DNA of 64,000 nucleotides from positions 186,001-250,000 of the forward strand of contig JACKQL020000032.1 in the NCBI GenBank assembly GCA_018296165.2, in the 5' to 3' direction. The DNA comes from Termitomyces sp. T153. Taxonomy: Eukaryota; Basidiomycota; Agaricomycetes; Agaricales; Lyophyllaceae. The position numbers and the translations under genes were made by a program. How positions within the stretch are numbered: the first letter of the stretch is position 1; each line of letters opens with the position of its first letter. The notes under the pieces were generated by a model. That model had not been told where the DNA came from, searched no databases, and saw only the letters and a program-made list of their open reading frames with translations. Of this stretch, positions 55,725 through 64,000 are shown in pieces.

Positions 55725-58041
55725 ATGTTTGCGATACAGTCTGCGGGCGGTCCGCAGTCCCCTGATTATGGCGGTTCTCGAAATACCGGTATATCTGGTT
55801 TCAACCTTCAAGATATCAGCCGGTGGTTCATAGGTCGCGGTGGCGCTACTCGTGGCCTTGCACTCAATGACCCGGATGCAGACGGTGAAGAAGACGATTA
55901 CGATTACGAAGACGACGACGACGATTACCATGCGCTATTCAACACAAGTTCTCGTACATCATGGAAAGGTCCCGAGACAACTGAACCTCAAAAAGAAGGC
56001 GTTGAGCTGCTTAACAGCGGAGATTTCGGCAGAGTTGGTAATAAAGCACAAAAACGGCGAAACAAGACTAATATCGCAAACATCATCCTCAACCGAACGC
56101 GACGAATCCGTCCAGTCAGTAACAAGGAAGATTATGCTGCTGTAAGAATACATTTATCGATGCGAGATTCATCTCTTAACCCACAAAAACAAAGAATCTA
56201 ATTCCAAACTCTAATGGAGCATCTGTAGCTGCTTGCGAGCACAACATCTACACGGGACAATACTCTGCAGGTTTGTGATTCCTATATTTGCCGTTTCACA
56301 GCTAGTCCACGTCAGCTATTCAGATTCTTCCTTCTATTATACTTGCTCTCAAGGTATGCGGACTCTTGTTGAAGCAATGTCTTACTTCTATTAACCTTCT
56401 AAGCACTTAGACTTTCGCCTGCATGTTTTTGACACCACGAAGCCTCCCATTCGACATGGGACCGCGCGATTACAATCGTATCCGGGTCTGCAAACCAATA
56501 TGAAAGTTCGCAAGTGTATTCAGGGTCATTTAGGCCAGTGGACTATAACAGACGCGAATCTCTCTCCCGACAATGAAAGGTTGGTTCCATAAGCACCACA
56601 TACCGTCGCGTGTTGATATTTCCTCTCTAGAATGATATATTCCTCCATTGTCAGTTCTCGAAGGGTCTTTTTTCTATATTACTCTTATATCCCTTTCAGA
56701 CTCCTACCGTATATATGACCAATATACTGGATGACTCACAGGTGCAGACACCTATTCCATTTTCTGATCCTAGAGCCTCGAATCGTCGGGCTTTAATTCA
56801 TGACGAGAGTTTTGGGATTTGGAGCTGTCGGTTCTCCGCGGATGGGAATGAAGTTGTCGCGGGGGGAAGTAAAAAAATTTTTGGTAAGCCTGATGCTTTG
56901 TATCCTTGGACATTATCTGAAATGAGCTCCTCCAGTCTACGATCTTCTTGCAAATCGGAGAACTGTCAAAATTAATGCTCACACAGACGATGTAAATAGT
57001 TGTTGTTGGGCAGATACGGCATCTGGGAATGTGCTTGTCAGTGCTTCCGACGATACATTCATTAAAGTCTGGTATGTTGTGTACCTTGTATCGGGCCATT
57101 ACTTATCGAGTCTTTCAGGGATCGTCGGTCGCTTGGTGCCTCTCAAAAGCCTTCAGGCATCTTGATCGGTCACACTGAGGGTCTCACATACGTGTCTGCT
57201 AAGGGCGATGGTCGTTATATCGTGTCTAATGGTAAAGATCAGGCCATGCGACTCTGGGACTTGCGCAAGATGAGGAGTAACCAGGATTTTGACGCCGTTC
57301 GCGGGACGAACTATGGACTGGACTTTGACTATCGGTCGGTTGAGAGTTCCTTGTATCACAATTCTTTGATCACAGCTGCGATAATAGGTATCCTCCTTAT
57401 CCTGGTCCAAGAGTGGCCAAGCACCCAAAAGACTGCAGTGTCATGACATACTATGGGCATTCTGTCATGCGTACACTTATCCGTTGTCACTTCAGTCCTA
57501 CGGAAACTACAGGAGCTCAATATCTTTACTCTGGCTCAGCCGATGGCCGAATACATGTATGGATTGGTATTGTACTTGTCTTGGTTCCTTACTCATTCTT
57601 CATCTCTAGATTTGGTCGTTGGATGGGAGAGTTGTGCAGGTATTGGATCGGAGTAAGACTTTGGCTATGTCGTTTGACCCATCGCAGCCCGAGTTACCTT
57701 CGACAAGGTCAAGGAACAGGGCACCGTGCGTACGTGATGTCAGCTGGCATTCGGAGGTATTTACACGCCGATCTCGCTCTACGCTCTGTTTCTTCTGACC
57801 ATGCTCTTGCTAGGAACCTGTGATGATGAGTGCAGCATGGGAGAACTCCATGAATGGCAGTACCGTCGCCAGACATGAATGGAAAGGCTTACTAAGAATG
57901 CACGGTGCATTGGAAGACTGGGTTGAGAAAAATACATTAGAGGGCGAAGAATCCTCAAGACGACGATCAGTCCGTTTGAGAAACCAGCGGCGCGTTCCTG
58001 GTGCGTTTGAAGAAGGGGAAAACGCGGAAGATACTGAGTAG
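55725..58041 (+). CDS. WDR23/DCAF11-like WD40 substrate receptor of CUL4-DDB1 ubiquitin ligase
   Basis: 596 residues from eleven exons: 55,725-56,141; 56,195-56,270; 56,324-56,353; 56,411-56,579; 56,631-56,649; 56,700-56,883; 56,936-57,071; 57,119-57,334; 57,388-57,556; 57,610-57,756; 57,814-58,041. Exons of 30 and 19 nt are notable. An acidic run (EEDDYDYEDDDDD) sits near residues 50-65. Family signatures are NIYTGQYSADSSFYYTC, QGHLGQWTITD, HDESFGIWSCRFS, CCWADTASGNVLVSASDD, VSNGKDQAMRLWDLR and YYGHSVMRTLIRCHFSP. WDR23 relatives present substrates such as Nrf/SKN-1 and histone-processing proteins for ubiquitination; the fungal substrate is unknown. Confidence 0.92.
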
Positions 58042-58278
58042 AATGATCATTTGGGTCTACAATATGTACTTCTACATTGTTACCGAGTTACCATATCGAT
58101 ATTTCTTTACTTGTACGATATGCCCATTTGCAACTTTATTTAAAGGGTTCAATAAATTATTCATTACTGGCAATTGAGCACGTCTTTTGCGACTGAGTTT
58201 CAAAGGACTGATGCTGAAGGGTGTGGTCTTGTAAGTACGGTTGTGATCGGCGGGGTCGGCGCTTATCTCTCCTCACAA

Positions 58279-59238
58279 ATGCACGGAAATGTACAGACTT
58301 ACGGCTTCCCTCCTGGTTATTTCGTTATACGCAATCTAGCTACTAATCGTGTTTTAGACGTGGAAAAGGATCAAATTGAGGATGGGACAGAGGTGATATT
58401 ATGGGCAGAAACAGAAACCGCTCTCGTTGAAAGTATGTTCTACCGCGCTCTTTCCCTACTTCCATATCATCCATCTTGTTTCTCCTTCGATCACAGCTCG
58501 TAGGAGACCAGAATCCAATAATCAGGTTCGCGCCAGTTTGTCTTACGAAGGCCGCAACTAACCACACTGATTACAAGGTGTTTTTCGTCGACCCCACCGG
58601 GGTGTTGTGTTCCAGATCGTCTGGACATGCCATCGATATCGAAGGTAGCCGACGGAAGAATGATATTGCCTTGCCGACTGATACGACCTTTTTCCATAGG
58701 GGACAAACTTGTCCTTCGACACAGACGACCCGTCTCATATCCCTTTCCGAACGCATACGCACACCCTCTCCCAATTTTCTCATATTCTCAAGAAACTGGC
58801 GAGATCTCGGTACACTTTCAGAACGACCCAGATTATGAGAATGAGCACGAGTCTGACGCATGGAAAAGCCGATCCTATCTATTAACTGCAATACCATTAC
58901 GAAAACCTAAGACCATTCTTGACGATGCAGCTGCATTCCTTTCGTCGGCAGTGTCAACTCCTCTGTCATTTTTTTCAGGAGTGAGTCCGCGGCCCCAGGC
59001 GACGCCAGACGAAGTCTTCAAAGGCCCCATCGACCTGGACGAGAATGAGGTTGTGGAGGAGGATCGCGGAGAAGAAGCTGAGGCTGATGACTCTCCTGAA
59101 ACAGGAAGGAAGGTGCGAATGGTAGTTATTGCGAACAAGTGTCAGAGCGATAAGGTTCTCGGTGACAAAGCGAGAAATCGGAGGCGCTGGGAGGTGTTGT
59201 CTCTGCGACGTGTCGATGCTAGGACTGGTGGAATATGA
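58279..59238 (+). CDS. Ricin-B-like beta-trefoil domain protein
   Basis: 262 residues from four exons: 58,279-58,432; 58,497-58,525; 58,578-58,644; 58,700-59,238. GYFVIRNLATNRVLDVE and the following GTEVILW are typical of a beta-trefoil repeat, and a second unit reads NQVFFVDPTGVLCSRSSG. The C-terminal part is acidic (EVVEEDRGEEAEADDSPE) and then basic. There is no signal peptide, so a cytosolic or nuclear location is likely. Sugar binding is not proven; the strict QxW repeats are weak. The start at 58,279 is the first Met in frame before the trefoil. Confidence 0.6.
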
Positions 59239-59724
59239 CGATATTCAAGCTTCATGTTCGATTCTGGTAATCATCTTGATACATATGCTTTTCATAGCTC
59301 GTTGTGTACTCAGAAACAAGACCAGAACAGCTTTGATCGTAGGATGCTCTCCTTACCGCTCACCTCCTGCCGACCTGGTCAGCCCTCTCCAACGCCCTTG
59401 GCCTACTCAGCCTTCGAAATAACGCGTTCCCCTGTCAGTTCTAAAAAACACGCGTATATATCTGTTATCTACCAGCTGCAGCATCTATGTTCGGATATCT
59501 CATCGAGACCGGATATCCTATCAAGACCTAGCCTTGAAATTTTGAAAAGCTTGACATACCGACTGCTGCTGTTCCCACGTTTGACCCTTCAGAGCTTCCA
59601 AGCTTCAGAACTTGGATTTGATGCAGACACCAATTGTCATCCGGTCCGGTACTCACAACTTTTCCGGGTGGAGCGAGGGAACTTTATGCGAGCTTGGTCT
59701 ACTCTCACCTCGATATACTCCACT
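59239..59724. other. Intergenic region upstream of the agmatinase gene
   Basis: The 486 bp happen to stay open in the agmatinase frame back to 59,254, but that extension has no ureohydrolase similarity and would bury the signal peptide. I treat it as promoter and 5' leader. Confidence 0.55.
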
Positions 59725-61502
59725 ATGCTCAGGTGCCCTTCTTTGCCAGTAAGACTATCAGTCTCGTTTGTGCTATGTCTTTTGCCGTTGGTTTTCAGTC
59801 ACCAGACACCTTTAGATCAAGACACAAAAATACCAACATGGCAATCGAAATATGGCCCACAGCGTGATCAACCGTTCTCTGGTCCTCTCTCTTTTGCACA
59901 CCTTCCATATAGCCGTTGCTTAGATGACGAAGGAGCATCTTTTGATATTGCACTCCTTGGCTTGCCTTTTGACACTGGTGTAACCTATAGACCAGGGTAT
60001 GCTCAATTCATCTCTTCGTCAATTCTCTTTGATGCCAAGGCACGATAAGTGCTCGTTTTGGCCCATATGCGATTCGCTCGGGCAGTAGACGAATCCGTGA
60101 GGGCCCGTCTTATACTATCTCGTGGGGCAGCAACCCTTTCGCCCAAGGGGCTAAGATACTTGATTGTGGTGATGTTCGTTGAAGCTATCCAGCCTCTTCC
60201 GTGAAGTTGACTCGGGCCTCTCCAAGGTTCCGGTCAGCCCTTTTGATAACGCACTTGCCGTGGATCAAATTGAAGTGGCGTATTCCACACTTCTTAATCG
60301 AACCCCTGCGGGTACTTCTAAAGGAAAAGAACCTACCCGTGCATTATCCAAAGACGGGCTCGAGCACCCACGTATAGTAAGGCCAGCAACTTTATGATCC
60401 TATTCTATCTCGAATGTTTAACATTATCACTGATATATACAGTTTGGGAGGAGATCACACTATCGTGAGTGAACATTCAACTGCGGCACATCTTGGCACT
60501 AAAACAAGTATAGGTTCTCCCCATTCTTCGTTCCCTTCATAAGGTTTATGGCCCTGTTTCTGTGATTCATTTTGACGCACATCTGGTACAAATTAACGTC
60601 GCGGCGGTATCTTCAGACCGAAGTTTGACCCTCTATTAGGATACATGGAAACCAGGAGCGCGTTATCCTGACCAGTGGACTGAGCAGTCTCGATTGACTC
60701 ATGGAACTTTCTTTTACCTCGCTCAAGAGGAGGGCTTGATTGCCAACACCAGTATTCACGCGGGCATCCGCTGCAGGATGGATGTACACTGTAATACATT
60801 TTTCATCGCGATTTGAAACTCAAGAACTTGTCAGGAAACCGATCTTGAAAATGATAGAGAAGTCGGCTTCCAGTTGATTAGCTCAGATGACATCGACGAT
60901 CTGGGTATCTCAGAAGTTATTCGTAGGATTAGGAGCCGAGTCGACACAAACCCAGTTTATTTGAGGTGAGGGATACTTCACTCTTGAGCAAGGAATGGTC
61001 TAGCTGAAAGAGAGCATAGCCTCGATATCGATGTTATAGGTACGTATCTCTTCTGCTGCTTGTTCTTGTGTCATGACTAACTCTGGACAGACCCTGGCCT
61101 TGCCCCTGCTAGTATGCGATCAATGTATTTCCCGACATCCTTTAGTGATTGATGATGTTTTGCCTAGCTGGAACTCCAGAGGCGGGGGGATGGACAACTC
61201 GAGAATTGAAACGCATCTTAAGAGGGTTAGCGGGTCTCAACTTCGTGTTCGTACTGCGGTTTGCACTCTCGTGATTTCTTAAACAGTTTATTTAGTGGTG
61301 TCGATATCGTCGAAGTTGCCCCCGCCTATGATAACGGTGCGTCTTGCACCGTCTACGCGTTGTCATTAGTTACTGATTCATCTCAGCGGACATTACGGGA
61401 ATGGCAGCTGCAGACTTTGTGGTTGATTTCCTCTCCATGTTGCTAGCCGAAAGACCTCCAGCAAGTCGCTGGAAGGTCCGGAAGGCAAGTGATGAGTTAT
61501 GA
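59725..61502 (+). CDS. Agmatinase-family ureohydrolase with signal peptide
   Basis: 398 residues from twelve exons: 59,725-59,996; 60,050-60,173; 60,227-60,381; 60,443-60,464; 60,514-60,585; 60,640-60,783; 60,835-60,965; 61,020-61,039; 61,091-61,111; 61,168-61,246; 61,296-61,336; 61,387-61,502. The N-terminus is hydrophobic (RLSVSFVLCLLPLVFS), so secretion is predicted. The manganese-binding motifs are complete: SLGGDHTIV, HFDAHLD, SLDIDVIDPGLAPATGTPE. The family hydrolyses agmatine or related guanidino compounds, releasing urea; the exact substrate is open. The intron after exon 3 must be GC-AG (GCC at 60,382) to keep the frame through SLGGDHT. Confidence 0.9.
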
Positions 61503-62013
61503 CATTGTCATTTACTACAAACCCCAGCGATATCACCTTCATTCATTTCTTTTGTTTATCTTGATGTAATTTTATGGTAAGATGCTCTCCCTGCAAGAAC
61601 ATCGATCGTGACGATATATCAAATGAGTCATGCGGTCGGATTATAATAAGTATACGTATGTAGGCCATTGAATGTGCTCTCCTGGCAATGTGGTTTGCAC
61701 ACTAAGTCGTCGGACCAACAAGGGACAATCATAGGCTTTTCCCAGGTATATAAACAGATCGATTGTCATCTGTTATGAGGTCAGCTACCGGAAATTAGGG
61801 GCAGGAGATAGGTTCGAGCATAATTCTGTTGACCCTGGGAGATCTATCTCTTTACCCAGACAAAAGACAACTGCCCCACGGTCACAACCGTCATTCGATA
61901 CTTATCGATATCGCTGCAGTTAGGGCTTGAAAGCAACAACTCTGATTGTGGTACTCGAGCTTCAGCCTTCGACTACTTATCAGCTGTTTCGAACGATCCC
62001 TGTATAGCGCCAG
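61503..62013. other. Intergenic region
   Basis: The 511 bp lie between the agmatinase stop and the iminopeptidase start, both genes on the plus strand. No gene or repeat is seen. Confidence 0.6.
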
Positions 62014-64000
62014 ATGTCTCAACAGATCTTGGAAACATACGTTCTCACCGGTATGTTCTAGAAGGTTTGCAGTCAGGAGTTATTATTAGCTTATCGTTCA
62101 TCTTGTTCAGGTTCTATTAAGATTATCGAAAGGTTCTTTGATTTGCCATTGAATTACGACGATCCCAATGGAAAGAAGATCCGAATTTTTGCTCGTAATA
62201 TGGTCCCTCTTGACAAGGCCAAAACTCCTGAGGAAGAGGCTAAATTACCCTATTGTGAGCTTCGTACCGTTTTGGTCTACGAATAAGCTGACAACATATT
62301 TGCTCTCAGTCGTTTACCTCCAAGGTGACTTGGAACATCACGATCTCAAAATCGAATGAATTGAAGTGATTTTCCCAGGTGAGCCGGGCTTTGAGGTCGA
62401 CATGACCGCGCATACCGCGATGGCGACCACTGTAAGAGATCAGCACTTTGTTTTCCTTATTTCTTGATGTCTCCTTCTGTAAGATACATAAAGAGGGCTA
62501 TCAGGTCTGATTTGCATGGAGTTTTTATTGAGAAATTGACGAAAATTAATCCAGACTTTGTGGCTCGATCCACGCGGTACAGGCTTGAGCGCACCCTTCT
62601 CCGCCGATCTTGTTTCAGACAAATCAGACGAAGAAATCTTTGAGTATCTCAAACACTTCCGAGCTGACAATATCGGTGAGGACAGTGTATCAATAGTACT
62701 ACAATCACGCCTTACCTGGTGATTCATATCAGTTCGGGACTGCGAAGCCATTCGGAAAATTTTACTGGGTGATAAGACAGACGAGAAAGATAGGAAATGG
62801 ACTATTTTGGGCCAGAGCTTTGGTGGTTTCTGTTGTCTGACCTATCTTTCATTCTACCCTGAAGGATTGAAAGAAGTCTTCATTGCTGGTGGAATACCAC
62901 CTCTCGTCAATTCTCCAGAAATAGTATATGGTGCCTTAGCAAGTAAGACCTCAATTTCATTGTTCAGCGATTTTCCAGCCAAAGTCAATATTAGAACGTG
63001 TCTTGGCACGCAACGACGTTTACTACAATAAATATCCCAATGATGTTAAGCGGGTCAGCGGCGTTTGCCTTTCCTTCACTGTCCTCCAAGCGGATCTAAT
63101 TGATTCCAGGTCCGAGATATACTTGCGTATCTCGACAAGAATTCAGTCATCCTTCCCAATGGTGGAAAATTGACACCTAACCGATTCCTTCAACTTGGCA
63201 TTGCTTTCGAATCTCAAGGTTGATATCTGATACAAGGACTTGATTATCCCGGCTAACAGAATCGGAAGATGGGATTGATACAGTACACCGTAAGTCGGCA
63301 TGATTTTTCAATTCCCTAAATCATTCCAAAAAAAATTCGCTCTTCAGAACTTGTACTTCGGGCATCCAACGACATCTCGCTGTTTGGGAAATTATCGCAA
63401 CGGCTTTTACAGAATATAGAACACGATCAAACTTTGGATGGAAATCCTCTCTATGCAATTCTTCATGAACCCATATATTGTCAAGGGTAGAATCCTCCGA
63501 TTGTCTGTCTTCCCATCCTTGATCAATACTACATAGGCATGCATCAAACTGGTCAGCAGAGCGTATTCTTAATAACTACCCTCAACACTCCTGGAATCAC
63601 ATGAAAATGCAAGACAATCAGAGTCCTGTATGTTTCTTTGGAGAAATGGTATGAGCGAGTGCTCCATATGAAAAACTTATTTGACCTGCAATACTTCGAG
63701 ATCTTTTCTGATATGTTGGACGACTATGTCGGTCTTCGCCCTCTGAAAGGCGCTGCTCAGTTACTTGCAAAGTTCAGCGATTGGCCACCGTTGTATGATG
63801 AGGCACAACTTGCCAAGAATAGCGTGAAAGTTACTGCTGCGACGTAAGTTTCGAACAAATCAGATTGGCCAAACTTATCCATCGTATAAACAGGTACTAT
63901 AAAGACATGTATGATTTCGATTTTATTTTCATATCTTGTGCTTACCTTCGAAAATCGGCCTAGGTATGTTGACTTTAACCTGGCCCAGATAACTGCTTCC
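62014..64000 (+). CDS. Prolyl iminopeptidase (peptidase family S33), cut by the window end
   Basis: At least 412 codons in 15 exons: 62,014-62,050; 62,111-62,254; 62,310-62,324; 62,379-62,431; 62,484-62,504; 62,555-62,675; 62,733-62,942; 62,995-63,053; 63,110-63,218; 63,269-63,289; 63,348-63,486; 63,537-63,648; 63,701-63,843; 63,894-63,908; 63,964 to the edge. It is an alpha/beta hydrolase that removes N-terminal proline. The nucleophile elbow is GQSFGG; LWLDPRGTGLS precedes it. The oxyanion motif reads QGEPG instead of the usual GGPG. Exons of 15 and 21 nt fit the family protein exactly. The catalytic Asp lies in the last part visible or just beyond; the His is past the edge. Confidence 0.9.

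Noticed and set aside
59254..59724. In-frame upstream extension of the agmatinase
   Set aside because: It is open by chance, without family similarity, and would hide the signal peptide.
60370..60445. Apparent frameshift in the agmatinase gene before GGDHT
   Set aside because: A GC-AG intron (60,382-60,442) restores the frame and total length, so no lesion is needed.

Overview
The window is from a filamentous basidiomycete, most likely a mushroom-forming agaricomycete. Host genes carry many introns of about 45-65 nt, the retrotransposons are Ty3/Gypsy chromoviruses with a C-terminal chromodomain, and there is a fungal-type Helitron. The species cannot be named from the sequence. There are two sharply different halves: a nested transposon block (1 to about 42.4 kb) and a compact, apparently intact gene block (about 43.1-64.0 kb).

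Transposon block. Reading target-site duplications (TSDs) and broken frames gives an insertion order. A Helitron-type Rep gene (39.0-40.3 kb, minus) was interrupted by a chromovirus-like element, E (remnant 35,827-39,041). E was hit by chromovirus D (26,346-35,826, minus), D by chromovirus C (1-1,429 plus 20,011-26,345, minus), C by chromovirus A (1,430-20,005, plus; TSD ATTAC) and A by non-autonomous element B (3,785-10,289, plus; TSD GGGCC). Three solo LTRs (18,403-19,556; 31,777-32,909; 34,293-34,750) and a small TA-flanked inverted-repeat element (40,930-41,546) add further layers. All coding regions of A-E carry stops or shifts except a few long frames, notably the 398-residue gag frame of C. 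The A/C/D family has a long proline-rich gag, a CCHC knuckle, pol in the -1 frame, two retropepsin-like domains in tandem, RT, RNase H, integrase and a chromodomain.

Three points stand out in the elements. (1) An antisense gene between the chromodomain and the 3' LTR is recognisable in A, B and E, with a double Cys motif, a heptad-rich segment and an intron at the same codon in all three. (2) Thirteen bases directly after the 5' LTR are complementary to the predicted 5' end of the transcript, about 30 bp after the TATA box, in A, B, C and D, which predicts Tf1-like self-priming. (3) The tandem proteases both carry Asp-Ser-Gly in copy C, which would make a single-chain retropepsin.

Gene block. 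Seven genes are modelled exon by exon, and the reading phase closes in each: a CSC1/OSCA-like DUF221 membrane protein (minus), the SM protein Sly1 (plus), a GHITM/TMBIM5-like mitochondrial membrane protein (minus), a TBL1/Sif2-type LisH-WD40 corepressor subunit (minus), a WDR23/DCAF11 WD40 ubiquitin-ligase receptor (plus), a ricin-B-like beta-trefoil protein (plus), a secreted agmatinase-family ureohydrolase (plus), and a prolyl iminopeptidase that runs off the right end (plus). They look like ordinary housekeeping neighbours, not a pathway. Three of their introns appear to be GC-AG.
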